A stretch of DNA of 64,000 bases from Plebeiibacterium marinum (GTDB lineage: Bacteria > Bacteroidota > Bacteroidia > Bacteroidales > Marinilabiliaceae). Position 1 is the stretch's first letter. Every line of letters starts with the position of its first letter. Shown in pieces: positions 8,586-18,900 of this stretch. A program made the position numbers and the translations under genes. The notes below the pieces were generated by a model. It searched no databases. It had not been told where the DNA came from and worked only from the letters and a program-made list of their open reading frames with translations. The DNA is taken from the NCBI RefSeq assembly GCF_026013615.1, contig NZ_JAPDPI010000011.1:1-64000 (forward strand), written 5' to 3'.

Positions 8586-9833
8586 ATGAAGAAGTTTATG
8601 ACCTTTTATTTTGTGCTGGCAATTTTGTTCTGTTTGCAAATTGTTTTTGGAACAGACATTAGTGCTGCAGTAGATTCTGCTTCCGGTGCGGAAGGTGGAG
8701 TTATGCACGGTTTAGTTGCTTTGTGGGATTTTACTGGTTTTGCAAATGTAACTTTGGGTAATATGGCCATGATTGCAGTTGGCTTGTTCTTTATTTTTCT
8801 TGCTGTAAAATATGATTATGAACCTTTGTTGCTAATCCCCATAGGGGTTGGTATTCTTATAGGTAACATCCCGTTTTTGCCTGGGTATAAAATTGGTGTG
8901 TACGAAGAGGGTTCGGTAATGAATTACCTGTATTTTGGGGTTAAACAAGGTATTTATCCTCCATTGATTTTCTTGGGTATTGGTGCTATGACGGATTTTT
9001 CCTCCTTGATCTCAAATCCTAAGTTGATGATTCTTGGGGCAGCAGCCCAGGTTGGTATTTTTGCCACTTTTCTTGGAGCTTCAGCGTTAGGCTTTTCTCC
9101 GGAAGAGGCTGGGGCAATCGGAATTATCGGGGGTGCAGATGGTCCAACGGCTATCTTCCTGTCTTCTAAATTGGCGCCTCAGTTGATGGGAGCCATTGCA
9201 ATTGCAGCTTATTCATATATGGCTTTGGTGCCGGTGATCCAGCCTCCTATTATGCGCTTGTTGATACCTAAAAAAGAACGTGCCATTAAGATGAAGCCGC
9301 CTCGTGCAGTTTCTAAAACCGAAAAGATCTTGTTCCCCTTGATTGGTTTGTTGCTAACTTGTTTTATCTCGCCATCGGCATTGCCTCTGTTGGGGATGTT
9401 GTTCTTTGGTAACTTGTTGAAAGAGTCTGGTGTTACAGAACGCTTGGCTGATACAGCCCGTAATTCGATGATCAATATTGTGACGATCCTTTTAGGGTTG
9501 ACTGTAGGTGCGTCAACGCAGGCAGATGTGTTTTTGACTTTGGCTTCGATTAAAATCTTTGGATTGGGAGCATTGTCGTTTATGGTTGCAACTGCTGGTG
9601 GACTCCTGTTTGCAAGGTTCTTAAATGTATTCCTTAAAAAAGATAATAAGATTAATCCATTGATTGGTGCGGCAGGTGTTTCTGCAGTTCCTGATTCAGC
9701 AAGGGTTGTTCAGAATGAAGGCTTAAAAACCGATCCTAATAACCATTTGTTAATGCATGCCATGGCACCTAATGTGTCGGGGGTTATTGGTTCTGCTGTT
9801 GCGGCAGGTATTATGCTGAGCTTCTTGTTATAA
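8586..9833 (+). CDS. Na+-translocating decarboxylase beta subunit (OadB/MmdB)
   Basis: A 415-residue integral membrane protein that decarboxylates carboxybiotin and couples this to Na+ export. The signature GGADGPTAIFLSSKLAP carries the membrane-embedded Asp needed for Na+ transport, and GNLLKESGVTERLADTARN is the second conserved region. About ten hydrophobic helices are present. The ATG at 8586 (MKKFMTFYFVLAI) is preferred over an earlier in-frame codon that overlaps the carrier gene. It is the last gene of the epimerase/decarboxylase operon and is followed by a good terminator. Confidence 0.93.
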   Translation: MKKFMTFYFVLAILFCLQIVFGTDISAAVDSASGAEGGVMHGLVALWDFTGFANVTLGNMAMIAVGLFFIFLAVKYDYEPLLLIPIGVGILIGNIPFLPGYKIGVYEEGSVMNYLYFGVKQGIYPPLIFLGIGAMTDFSSLISNPKLMILGAAAQVGIFATFLGASALGFSPEEAGAIGIIGGADGPTAIFLSSKLAPQLMGAIAIAAYSYMALVPVIQPPIMRLLIPKKERAIKMKPPRAVSKTEKILFPLIGLLLTCFISPSALPLLGMLFFGNLLKESGVTERLADTARNSMINIVTILLGLTVGASTQADVFLTLASIKIFGLGALSFMVATAGGLLFARFLNVFLKKDNKINPLIGAAGVSAVPDSARVVQNEGLKTDPNNHLLMHAMAPNVSGVIGSAVAAGIMLSFLL

Positions 9834-9861
9834 AAAAACAGATATATTATATATTGTATAG

Positions 9862-9888
9862 GGTCACCCGTTTTGGGTGGCCTTTTTT
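9862..9888 (+). terminator. Rho-independent terminator of the decarboxylase operon
   Basis: An 8-bp stem GGTCACCC/GGGTGGCC (one G-U pair) with a GTTTT loop is followed by six T. It begins 28 nt after the beta subunit stop. Confidence 0.85.
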
Positions 9889-10185
9889 GTTTGGGGGGGT
9901 TGATGTGATAAAAATCATAAAACGATCGTTAGTGTGGTTTTTGTGAGGGGTTTGGAGTGGGTAAGTACTAAAAATAATGACGATTGGTGTTGAAAAATGG
10001 GGGTGTGTATTGTTTGGAGATTAAATATTGTTATTTTTGATGTGAGATTATGGGTGGTGATATTGATATATGGGGAACTATGTTGATGTGATCATTTTTA
10101 ATTAACAAATGTAAAATTGCTAATAAAAATAGGGGATAGCAGTTTGCAGATTTTAAAAATAATTTTGAATCATAAAATGAATTTC
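9889..10185. other. Intergenic stretch without a gene
   Basis: About 300 bp of AT-rich DNA with G-rich runs on the plus strand (for example GGGGGGG near 9893). I see no open frame, promoter match or repeat here. Confidence 0.5.
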
Positions 10186-10222
10186 AAAAAAGGGCAGATC
10201 CGTTTGGGTCTGCCCTTTTTTT
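10186..10222. terminator. Repeated terminator hairpin, copy 1
   Basis: A 10-bp stem GGGCAGATCC/GGGTCTGCCC (one G-U pair) with a GTTT loop, flanked by six A and seven T, so it is bidirectional. The stem is the same as at the ends of the two following SusC/D operons (15241 and 22386). This copy lacks the 58-bp element that precedes the other two. Here it isolates the SusC leader from upstream transcription. Confidence 0.85.
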
Positions 10223-10276
10223 GTTATGTGACTGCAAAATAAACACATAACAAAAATTAACAAATAATAATAAAAA

Positions 10277-10307
10277 TTTGCAAGTGTTATAATATTTTCA
10301 TAATTTG
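10277..10307 (+). promoter_or_regulatory. Candidate promoter of the first SusC/D operon
   Basis: TTTG at 10277-10280, 20 nt, then TAATTTG at 10301-10307. This is close to the Bacteroidota TTTG / TAnnTTTG pattern but one base short in the -7 box. A start here would give a leader of about 360 nt containing the stem-loops at 10413-10548. Confidence 0.3.
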
Positions 10308-10412
10308 GGTTTGATCTTTCAAAAAAATGAATTTTTTATTTGATATAAGGGTGTAAAATCCGAGGGTTTAACCCTTAAAAACATTCATTTTTTGGTGACT
10401 GGTGTATATTAT

Positions 10413-10675
10413 TCTGCAAGTTTTAGTGTTCCCCCACGATTGCAGAGAAATTGTCAACTCACATAAATACCATTTAAACCTTTAGTCTGTATGGAAGTCC
10501 TTTTGCAACAATCAGTTTTTTCTTAAAGATCGGATTTGCTCAAATCCGTTAAGTGTTAGCATGTCAAACGTGGCAATGCCCGGTCTCCCTGTGGCATAAT
10601 GGAAGAATTATGTCTCTCTCTATTTGATTAATCTATAATAAGATATATGCATTTATTAACTTAAACTTTTGTTTT
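10413..10675 (+). ncRNA. Structured SusC leader, copy 1 (putative cis-regulatory RNA)
   Basis: Stem 1 is TCTGCAA (10413-10419) with TTGCAGA (10440-10446). It encloses a loop with GTGTTCCCCCACG (10426-10438), identical in copy 2. Next come ACTCACA (10457-10463) and TAAACCTTTAGTCTGTATG (10475-10493). Exactly 31 nt after the conserved GGAAGTC is stem 2, CGGATTTG-CT-CAAATCCG (10531-10548). A third weak hairpin, CATAAT/ATTATG (10595-10612), lies further on. Copy 2 at 15664 has the same architecture with different stem sequences that remain complementary. The loop and the block are complementary to the 3' elements at 15184 and 22327. I do not recognise a known riboswitch class. Confidence 0.65.
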
Positions 10676-13600
10676 ATGCGGAAATTAGCATTATTTCTGT
10701 CTATGATCCTTTTTGTGGGATTGCAGACGATGACAGCCCAAACAAAAGCTATTTCAGGTAAAGTGTTTGATAGTCAGGGCGAAGTGATACCTGGAGTGTC
10801 TATTATTGTTAAGGGTACAACAGTTGGGACGATTACTCGTCCGGATGGTACTTACAGTTTAAATGTGCCAGGAGATGCAAAGATACTGGTATTCTCCTTT
10901 GTGGGTATGAAAACCCAGGATGTATTAATAGAAGGCAGATCAACGATTAATGTAACAATGGAATCTGATGCCATTGATGTTGATGAGGTGGTTGTAACTG
11001 CCTTAGGTATTAGAAAAGAAGCCAAGGCGTTAGGGTATGCAACGTCAAATGTAGGTGCTGATGAACTTACGCAATCTGGTGAGCAGAATGTTATTCAGGC
11101 ATTGGCAGGTAAGGCTTCTGGTATTCAGGTTATAGGGTCCGGGGGTACCCCGGGTGCTTCCAGTAAAATTTTGATTAGGGGTAATTCTTCATTTACGGGA
11201 AATAACGAACCTCTTATTGTAGTTGATGGGGTGCCAATTGATAACACTACATCTCAAACAAATGCAGGTGATAACCCTTATAATAAAAACCTGGAGGGAG
11301 TTAATAACTCAAACAGGGCTTTGGATATCAATCCAGATGATATAGAGAGTGTTACTGTGTTGAAAGGGCCTGCAGCTGCTGCGTTATATGGTGTTAGAGC
11401 TGCGAATGGTGCTATACTATATACCACCAAAAAAGGAACACAAGGGGCAGCAAGTTTTACATATGAGTATAAGTTGGATATTTCAGAGGTGAGTCAATTG
11501 CCAGATTTTCAGGATGAATATACGCAAGGATCCGGTGGGGATTATAATATGGATGGATATGCCAGTTGGGGAGCTAAGATGTCGGATGAGGGCTTGACCC
11601 CAATCCATAATGTGGATAATTTCTTTGATACAGGGGTTACTCATACTCATAATTTCTCAGTTAGGGGAGGTAATGAAAAATCAAATTTCCGCCTTTCATT
11701 GAGCCATATGGAACAGGATGGTATGATTCCAAATACGGATTTGACCAGAACATCTGTTCGTATGAGTGGAGAAACTGAGGTGTATAAGGATTTTAAAGTG
11801 GGAGGAACTGCAAATTATGTGAAGAGTGGTGGTAATAAGGGGCAGAATGGTAGTAACCTTGCTGGTTTGATGTTGTCTTTGTTTAGGGCGCCTGTCAGTT
11901 TTAATCTTTATGATAAGGCTAATGGTGGTTATTATTATCCTGATGGAGAACAAAGAAAATATATAGCGTATTTTGATAATCCATACTGGTCAGTTTATAA
12001 TAATACATTTGAAGATGAAATTGACCGTGTGATGGGTAATTTTTATGCGAACTATAAGTATAAGTGGTTGACTTTTGATTATAAATTGGGTGTTGACTAT
12101 TATGCTGACTCCAGGAAAGCAATTATTGCCGTTGATTCATATGGTGGTGACGCCGGTGATGGAACCGGGGAAGTTGTAGAAAATATCATTAGGAACAGGG
12201 AATTGTATTCTAATTTCATGATTAGTGCATCCCATAGCTTTATGGATGGGCTAAATGGAAGTTTGAGTGTTGGGCATAACCTGAATGAGCAATTTAATCA
12301 AAGTTTATATGCTCGGGGAAGAAATCTTACTGCGCCGGATTTTTATCACTTGAGTAATGCAAGTGATTTGTATGCGGATGAGGCTAAAGAAATAATAAGG
12401 ACTTCAGCAGTTTTCTTTATTGCAGATGTGGATTATAATAATCTCATTTATTTGAATGTAACTGGTAGAAATGAATGGGCTTCTACCTTGGGTTCTAAGC
12501 AAATGGATTTTTTCTACCCTTCGGTAAGTACCTCGTTTGTTTTTTCTGAACTGTTACCTGAAAATCCTATTCTGACTTTTGGTAAGTTGAGGTTAGGATG
12601 GGCAAAGGCAGGTAATAATCCTGATGCATATGCAACGTCATCTTATTATACCCAGCCTATTGTGGCAGCGGGTATGACTGGAGGAATTGGTTATCCATAT
12701 TTGGGAGAGAGTGGTTTTAGTAATTCAACAACTCTTGGAAACCCTGATTTAAAACCGGAAATGACAACCGGTATTGAGGCCGGGCTTGATATAAGGTTGT
12801 TAAATGGTAGGGCAAATATTGATTTGACTTATTATAAACAAGAAACAAAGGATATTCTTGTGGCTCGTCCAATCGCTCCAACTACTGGCTTTAGTGAATT
12901 GTGGCAGAATAGTGGTGAGATGGAGAACAGGGGTATTGAGTTGAGTGTGGGAGGTACGCCTGTTAAGTTGCGTGATTTTTCATGGGATATTAACTTGAAC
13001 TTTACCAAGAATGAAAACGAGGTGAAGAAGTTGGCCGAAGGTGTCGATGAAATTGAAATAGAAGCTGCATTTTATTCTATGGGGTCGTATGCAATTGTAG
13101 GAGATCCATATGGTGCATTGTATTCTGATATGTGGGTGCGTGATGCAAATGGAAAAATGGTTGTTGATGATGAAGGTTACCCTATTATTGCTGATGAAAG
13201 AGGGAATGTAGGTAATCCTTTCCCGGATTGGTTAATGAATATTAGAAATACATTTAGTTATAAGTCTCTTTCTTTGAGTTTCTTGTTGGATATCAGGCAG
13301 GGAGGAGATATTTGGGGTGGTACAATTGCCAGGTTGAATCAGATCGGGCGTACCGCTATAACTGCAGATAGGGAAGGTACTATTGTAGTTGATGGTGTAA
13401 CTGAATCGGGAGCGCAAAATACGGTTGCTATATCAAAAGAAGATTATTTGAGATATGTGATTGGAGATTGGGGTCCCGGTGAAAATGCCGTATATGATGG
13501 ATCATGGGTCAGATTGCGAGATGTTACTTTGTCTTATAAGCTTAAATTTAAGGGTTCTTCACCTGTGAGCAATTATATTAAAGCAATGACCTTTACTGCG

Positions 13601-13750
13601 TCTGGTAGAAATCTTTGGTTGTCGACAGACTACCCTGGTGTTGATCCGGAAACAAGTTTGACTGGAGCAGGATCGAACTTGACGGGTTTCGACTACTTTA
13701 ATATGCCAGGTAGTAAGTCGTATGTTTTTGGTGTGAAAGTAGACTTTTAA
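10676..13750 (+). CDS. SusC/RagA family TonB-dependent outer-membrane transporter (operon 1)
   Basis: A 1024-residue outer-membrane barrel that imports oligomeric substrates with its SusD lid, energised by TonB. Order: signal peptide (MRKLALFLSMILFVGLQTM, ending TAQ), CarboxypepD-like regulatory domain (about 24-105, ISGKVFDSQGEVIPGVSIIVKGT), TonB box region DEVVVTALG, plug domain with LIRGNSSFTGNNEPLIVVDGVP and AAALYGVRAANGAILYTTKKG, then the barrel ending in GVKVDF. Full length for the family. The first 25 or so codons are almost identical in DNA to those of the second operon's SusC (15979), whereas the rest has diverged. No CAZyme, sulfatase or peptidase gene is nearby, so the substrate is unknown. 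Confidence 0.95.
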   Translation: MRKLALFLSMILFVGLQTMTAQTKAISGKVFDSQGEVIPGVSIIVKGTTVGTITRPDGTYSLNVPGDAKILVFSFVGMKTQDVLIEGRSTINVTMESDAIDVDEVVVTALGIRKEAKALGYATSNVGADELTQSGEQNVIQALAGKASGIQVIGSGGTPGASSKILIRGNSSFTGNNEPLIVVDGVPIDNTTSQTNAGDNPYNKNLEGVNNSNRALDINPDDIESVTVLKGPAAAALYGVRAANGAILYTTKKGTQGAASFTYEYKLDISEVSQLPDFQDEYTQGSGGDYNMDGYASWGAKMSDEGLTPIHNVDNFFDTGVTHTHNFSVRGGNEKSNFRLSLSHMEQDGMIPNTDLTRTSVRMSGETEVYKDFKVGGTANYVKSGGNKGQNGSNLAGLMLSLFRAPVSFNLYDKANGGYYYPDGEQRKYIAYFDNPYWSVYNNTFEDEIDRVMGNFYANYKYKWLTFDYKLGVDYYADSRKAIIAVDSYGGDAGDGTGEVVENIIRNRELYSNFMISASHSFMDGLNGSLSVGHNLNEQFNQSLYARGRNLTAPDFYHLSNASDLYADEAKEIIRTSAVFFIADVDYNNLIYLNVTGRNEWASTLGSKQMDFFYPSVSTSFVFSELLPENPILTFGKLRLGWAKAGNNPDAYATSSYYTQPIVAAGMTGGIGYPYLGESGFSNSTTLGNPDLKPEMTTGIEAGLDIRLLNGRANIDLTYYKQETKDILVARPIAPTTGFSELWQNSGEMENRGIELSVGGTPVKLRDFSWDINLNFTKNENEVKKLAEGVDEIEIEAAFYSMGSYAIVGDPYGALYSDMWVRDANGKMVVDDEGYPIIADERGNVGNPFPDWLMNIRNTFSYKSLSLSFLLDIRQGGDIWGGTIARLNQIGRTAITADREGTIVVDGVTESGAQNTVAISKEDYLRYVIGDWGPGENAVYDGSWVRLRDVTLSYKLKFKGSSPVSNYIKAMTFTASGRNLWLSTDYPGVDPETSLTGAGSNLTGFDYFNMPGSKSYVFGVKVDF

Positions 13751-13761
13751 ATTCTTGAATT

Positions 13762-15168
13762 ATGAAAATAAATAAATATATAATATTAGGACTTTTGGTG
13801 GCCTCTGTTATTGGAGGGTGTACCGAGAGCTATGTGGAAGGTTATAATACTTCTCCAAATTCTCCTTCAGAAGTACAGGAATCAAACTTGCTTACGGCAA
13901 CCGAAGTTGCAGTGTTTGGAAACGTAACAGGAGAGTTCGCCAGGGTAACTTCTATTTGGATACAGAATCAGGCTGGGGTTTCAAACCAGTCTCAACAAGA
14001 GCATGCTACCTATCAGGTGTATGAAGGTGATAATACCAATGAGTGGAATTCTATTTATACGGATTGGCTCGAAACAGCCCAGAATTTAATAGATCAGGCC
14101 GGAGATGAAAATCCTTATTATAAAGGAATGGGCTTGGTGTTAAAAGCATGGGGCGGTGGATTTGCTTCTGATATGTGGGGCGACGTTCCTTTTAGTGAGG
14201 CATTGCAGGGTACTGATATTTTGAATCCTCATTACGATACTCAAGAGGCGGTTTATGGTGCTATACAAACCTTGTTGTCTGATGCTATTACTGAATTTAA
14301 TAAAGGTGAGAGTGCAAACGTGACGCTTCCGGGCAGTGATGATCTGATGCTGGAAGGGGATATTGATCAGTGGAAAAAGTTGGCATGGATGTTAAAGGCA
14401 AGGTATGCAAACCGGTTAAGCAAGAAGAATCCTACAGGGAGTGCAGCTGATGTTTTAAGTTATATAAATAGTGCTGGATTGGTGGGTAATGCTGATAATG
14501 TATATGCAAAGTTTGGGATTAATCCAAACAATGCAAACCAATGGTATGCATTTTATTTACAAAGGGGTAATTATATGGCTATGGGAGAATATTTTATTGA
14601 TAAGCTGGTGGCGAATAGCGACCCTAGGTTGTCGTATTACGCAGCTCTTTCTCCTGATGAGTTATATGAGGGTTCTCCTGCAGATACTCGTATTCCCAAT
14701 GAAACAGCCAGTCCTATAGGTACGTACTTAAATGTTAATAATGGCCCGGTGCCAATGGTAACCTATGCAGAGATGAAATTTTTACAGGCTGAAGCGTATT
14801 TAAGGCAAAGTTCTCCAGATGCAGCTTCAGCTGCTGCAGCGTATAATGATGGGGTAAAAGCTTCGGTATTGGCGGTTACGGGATCGGCTGCGTCTGGTAA
14901 TTTTTTGAATAATCATGCCTCTTTAGTTGCTGGAGATGTGGATTTGGAACAGGTGATAGGAGGTAAATATGATGCATTGTTCTCTCAGGTTGAAATCTGG
15001 ACAGATTGGATTAGGACAGGGTATCCAACTTTAGTGGCAAATCCTGATCCTCTTGCTCGTTCGGGAGGAATCCCTTATCGTTTCCCAACTTGTATTGATG
15101 AGCGGTTGTATAATACTAATGCAATTGTTGTAAATGATATCTATGAAAAGCCATGGTTTGCAGAATAG
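13762..15168 (+). CDS. SusD/RagB family surface lipoprotein (operon 1)
   Basis: A 468-residue lipoprotein (lipobox VIGGC; mature end CTES) of the SusD-like family, with TPR-like helices that cap the SusC pore and bind substrate. Family landmarks: GGGFASDMWGDVPFSEALQG, QWKKLAWMLKARYANRLSK, and near the C-terminus EQVIGGKYDALFSQVEIWTDWIRTGYP and FPTCIDERLYN. It starts 11 nt after the SusC stop. The Asn-rich, acidic nature fits an outer-leaflet protein. It is the only partner of this SusC and is followed directly by the conserved 3' element. Confidence 0.93.
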   Translation: MKINKYIILGLLVASVIGGCTESYVEGYNTSPNSPSEVQESNLLTATEVAVFGNVTGEFARVTSIWIQNQAGVSNQSQQEHATYQVYEGDNTNEWNSIYTDWLETAQNLIDQAGDENPYYKGMGLVLKAWGGGFASDMWGDVPFSEALQGTDILNPHYDTQEAVYGAIQTLLSDAITEFNKGESANVTLPGSDDLMLEGDIDQWKKLAWMLKARYANRLSKKNPTGSAADVLSYINSAGLVGNADNVYAKFGINPNNANQWYAFYLQRGNYMAMGEYFIDKLVANSDPRLSYYAALSPDELYEGSPADTRIPNETASPIGTYLNVNNGPVPMVTYAEMKFLQAEAYLRQSSPDAASAAAAYNDGVKASVLAVTGSAASGNFLNNHASLVAGDVDLEQVIGGKYDALFSQVEIWTDWIRTGYPTLVANPDPLARSGGIPYRFPTCIDERLYNTNAIVVNDIYEKPWFAE

Positions 15169-15183
15169 AATATCATCTATGAA

Positions 15184-15241
15184 AATAACAACTATTCCGT
15201 GGTGGGACACATAGATTAAAGGTTTAGTTGTGTGAGTGGGG
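15184..15241 (+). ncRNA. Conserved 58-bp 3' element, copy 1 (putative 3'-UTR sRNA)
   Basis: All 58 bp are identical to 22327-22384 although the copies lie 7 kb apart in non-coding DNA. It contains CGTGGTGGGACAC (15198-15210), CACATAGATTAAAGGTTTA (15208-15226) and TGTGAGT (15231-15237). These are complementary to the leader loop (12 of 13 pairs), the leader block (18 of 19 pairs, two G-U) and ACTCACA (7 of 7). A strong terminator hairpin follows immediately, so element plus terminator has the size and build of a roughly 85-nt sRNA. Confidence 0.6.
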
Positions 15242-15270
15242 GGCAGATCCGTTTGGGTCTGCCCTTTTTT
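15241..15270 (+). terminator. Repeated terminator hairpin, copy 2 (end of operon 1)
   Basis: GGGCAGATCC (15241-15250), GTTT, GGGTCTGCCC (15255-15264), then six T. The stem is the same as at 10192 and 22386. Confidence 0.9.
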
Positions 15271-15663
15271 ATGGGCCTCTCTGTCTTTCTCAAAAAGGTT
15301 TGTTAACGAAAGTTAATACAGGTGGGTTTGTAAGCGCTTTTTTACAAAATGGTATTTAAAGGTGAAAGAAATTATGCCTTTTGAATAAAGTGTAATATTG
15401 TTTATTTGTATTGAATATTTGGAGGGGTAGGTTAAAAATAATTAAAAGTAAAATGGAGGCTATGTAAAATTTGGGTGGTCAATAGGGATTTAAGTATATA
15501 AAATGCTGCATAATGACGGTTTTTAATGTGGTGAGAATTAGTAAGTTTACTAATCCGTTAGTTCAATAAAAATGACAAATTCCCATATTGGGTTACAGTA
15601 GTCCTGTTAAAAAATATTAAAATAGATTTGAAGCTTAAAAAATATTTTAATACTTTAGTCGAG
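15271..15663 (+). promoter_or_regulatory. Intergenic region with candidate promoter of operon 2
   Basis: AT-rich DNA without a gene. TAGATTTG at 15623-15630 is a perfect match to the Bacteroidota -7 consensus and lies about 33 bp before the first leader stem. No clear -33 TTTG is present at 19-21 bp, so the promoter call is tentative. Confidence 0.35.
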
Positions 15664-15978
15664 AATTTACAAGGAATAGTGTTCCCCCACGCTTTGTAAA
15701 TTACATTGTCAACTCACAAAATAGTACCAATTAATTTAAAACCTTTAGTCTGTATGGAAGTCGATATTCAAAAATCAAAACCTTCTTAGTAAAGAGATAT
15801 TAATTATCTCAAGATGTTGCATGCCTTTGTTGGCTATGTATGCATAAGTATATGCCATTGTTTGGTATGTATGTGAATCTGTGCGAAGCAAAGATAATGG
15901 GAATACTTTGCTCTCTTCATTATGGAATTATCTATATAATTAATTAAATACACATTATTAATTTAAACCTTTTGTTTT
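15664..15978 (+). ncRNA. Structured SusC leader, copy 2 (putative cis-regulatory RNA)
   Basis: Stem 1 is AATTTACAA (15664-15672) with TTGTAAATT (15694-15702), enclosing the invariant GTGTTCCCCCACG (15679-15691). Then come ACTCACA (15712-15718) and AAACCTTTAGTCTGTATG (15739-15756). Stem 2, GAGATA-TTAAT-TATCTC (15794-15810), starts exactly 31 nt after GGAAGTC, as in copy 1. A third stem is AGCAAAG/CTTTGCT (15887-15912). Stem sequences differ from copy 1 but pairing is kept, while loop and single-stranded blocks are conserved. This is the pattern expected of a functional RNA. Confidence 0.65.
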
Positions 15979-18900
15979 ATGCGGAAATTAGCATTATTTC
16001 TGTCTATGATCCTGTTTGTAGGGTTACAGACAATGTCAGCCCAAACAAAAGCTGTTTCAGGAAAAGTTGTCGATGATCTTGGCGAGGCAATACCTGGAGT
16101 ATCTATTATTGTTAAGGGCACTACAATTGGGACAATCACCCGTCCCGACGGTACTTACAACTTAAATGTACCCGAAAATGCACCTGCAATCATTTTTACC
16201 TTTGTGGGGATGAAGATGCAGGAAGTTCCTTACACGGGACAAGCAACTATTAATGCAACCTTGGTGTCGGATACTGAAGATCTGGATGAGGTTGTAGTAA
16301 CAGCCATGGGTATTGTTCGTGAAAAACGAACAACAACTTATCAAACAGAAAAAGTAAAGAGTGAAGAACTTTTAGTTGGTCAGGCATCTAAAGCTGCCGA
16401 GGGATTAACAGGTAAAGTAGCCGGTCTGCAAATTAATAACCAGGATAATGGTGTGAATCCTAAGAAGCAAATTCTTTTAAGGGGTATGCGTTCGATTAGC
16501 GGTAACAATGAAGCTCTTATTGTGATCGATGGATCAATTGTTACTTCAGGAGCTTTTAATGATTTGAACCCTAACGATATTGAGAGTATAAATATCTTGA
16601 AGGGTGCAAGTGCTGCTGCGTTATACGGTTCTCGTGCTGCTAATGGTGCTTTAATTGTAGTTACAAAACAAGGCCAGAAAGGTAAAAAGCTAACAGTAGG
16701 AATAAATCATGCTACTAGTTGGGAATCTGTAGCATATATGCCTGATTTTCAAACTGAATATGGTATTGGTTGGGATGGAGAAGATAATCCTGTGGAAAAT
16801 ACAAACTGGGGAGCTAGATTTGATGGCGTTGTTAAGCAAATCGGGCCTACTTTTGCTGACGGATCATATCAAGCTGTACCATATGCTCCTATAGAAGACA
16901 ATTTGAAGGACTTTTATAATACTGGTGTTACCAATCAAACAACTGCATATTTATCAGGTGGTGATGAAACAAGTACTTTTTATTTGTCGTTAGGAAGAAC
17001 TGATGCAGAAGGAATTGTGCCTTCTGATGAGTACTCAAGATATACTGCCAGAGTAAATGTTTCAAAACAAATTGGTAGTGTAAAGTTGAGTGCAAATACA
17101 AGTTTCCTTACAGATGAGACTGATGTTGTTGGGGATAAAATTGGTGACCAGGATAGACCATTGTATTGGTTCGTATTAAATACTCCTGCTAATATTCCTC
17201 TATCAGAGTATAGCGACTGGGATAATCCTGAAAGTTACGGATATGCAGATAACTATTTTAATGCTTACTATCAAAACCCATATTGGGCTATTGGAACCAA
17301 TAGAAATGTTGATGAAACAAATAGGTTTGTTGGAAATGTTTCAGCATCATGGGATATTTTTGATAACATTAATTTAACAGGTCGCCTGGGAGCTAACAAT
17401 TCATGGGGTAATGGTAAAGACTGGAGAGCGGAGCAGACTTATGATGCTACACTTCAACCATATCACTCAACAGTGTCTTCTTTTGTTGAAGATTTTGAAT
17501 TCCAACGTGATATTTATACTACGGATGTAATTTTAAGTGGTGATTTTAATGTTGCTACTGATGTTACATTAAAAGCAATTTTAGGGTCTTCAACTTACTC
17601 ATATAAATATAGGGAAAGTACTCTTATTGCAAAGAATTTAAGTATTCCTGGATTTTATGATATTTCAAATGGAACCGGACAGTTAGAGGGAAAAGTTGAT
17701 CAGTCGGAAAAACGTACATATGGTTTCTACGGAGATTTTACTTTTGGATACAAAAACTGGGCTTTCCTTACTTTGACAGGACGCCAGGACTATACTTCTA
17801 CATTGAGTTCTGATAATAATAGCTATTTCTATCCAGCAGTTGGTCTATCTCTTGTATTAACCGATGCAATTGAAGCATTGAAGAATAATGATGTTTTGAG
17901 TTATGCTAAGTTAACGTTGAGTAACTCAACTGTTTATAATGACCTTAATCCATATCAGATTAATGAAAGGTATTATAAAAGAACGAATTCAGCAGGAGAT
18001 GTACTTAACCCATTCCCTTATGGAAGTATAAACGGATTTGATAAATCAGCAAGTGCTGTAGATTCAGATATTAAGAAAGAAAAATTAAATACAACAGAAG
18101 TTGGGTTGAATTTAGGTTTCTTTGGTTCTAGAATTAACCTTGATGCTTCTTACTATCATACCAAAACTACTGACTTAATTACTTACACTACTCCATCTTA
18201 TACATCAGGAGCTTCTGGATATTTGACAAATATTGGACAATTGACAGGAAAAGGATTTGAATTGTCTCTTGGAGGTCGTGTTCTTAATGTAGGTGATTTC
18301 AAATGGGATTTAAATGTTAATTTCTCTACTCAAACTACTACAGTAGATGAGATTATTGATGGAGTTAACGAAGTTGCATTGGATTCTTATACTTCTGGTT
18401 ATGGTACTTATGCTGTTGTAGGAGAGGCATTCCCTCAAATTAAGGCAGTTTCTTATGTTCGTCATGACGGAAAAGTTGTTGTTGATTCAGAAAGTGGTGA
18501 TCCAATTGTTGGTGAAATTGAAAACCAAGGAAGAACTACTCCTAAGTATATTTATGGTTTAACAACTCAGTTTGGTTATAAAGGATTAAAACTGTCAACC
18601 ACATGGGATTTAAGAACTGACTATGTTTATTACGCTCAAGGTTTAGATGCAATGGAATTTACTGGTAGGACTGAAGAGAGTGTAAGAGCTAACAGAGAGG
18701 ATTTTGTATGGCCAAATTCAGTTTATGAAACCAGCCCGGGTGTTTATGTTGATAATACCAATGTTGCCATTACAAATGGTGTTGGAGGTTTTTGGAGAGA
18801 TAAGTATGGTGAAATAAATGAGTGTTATATCCGTAATGCATCAAATCTAAAAGTTAGAGAGTTGGCATTAAGTTATGATTTGCCAAAGAGCATTCTTAGT

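Noticed and set aside
10413-15270. Terminal inverted repeats of a transposon around the first SusC/D operon
   Set aside because: The 5' and 3' motifs are inverted copies, but their order is permuted, there is no transposase, and the G-U-compatible mismatches fit RNA pairing better. Kept only as an alternative explanation.
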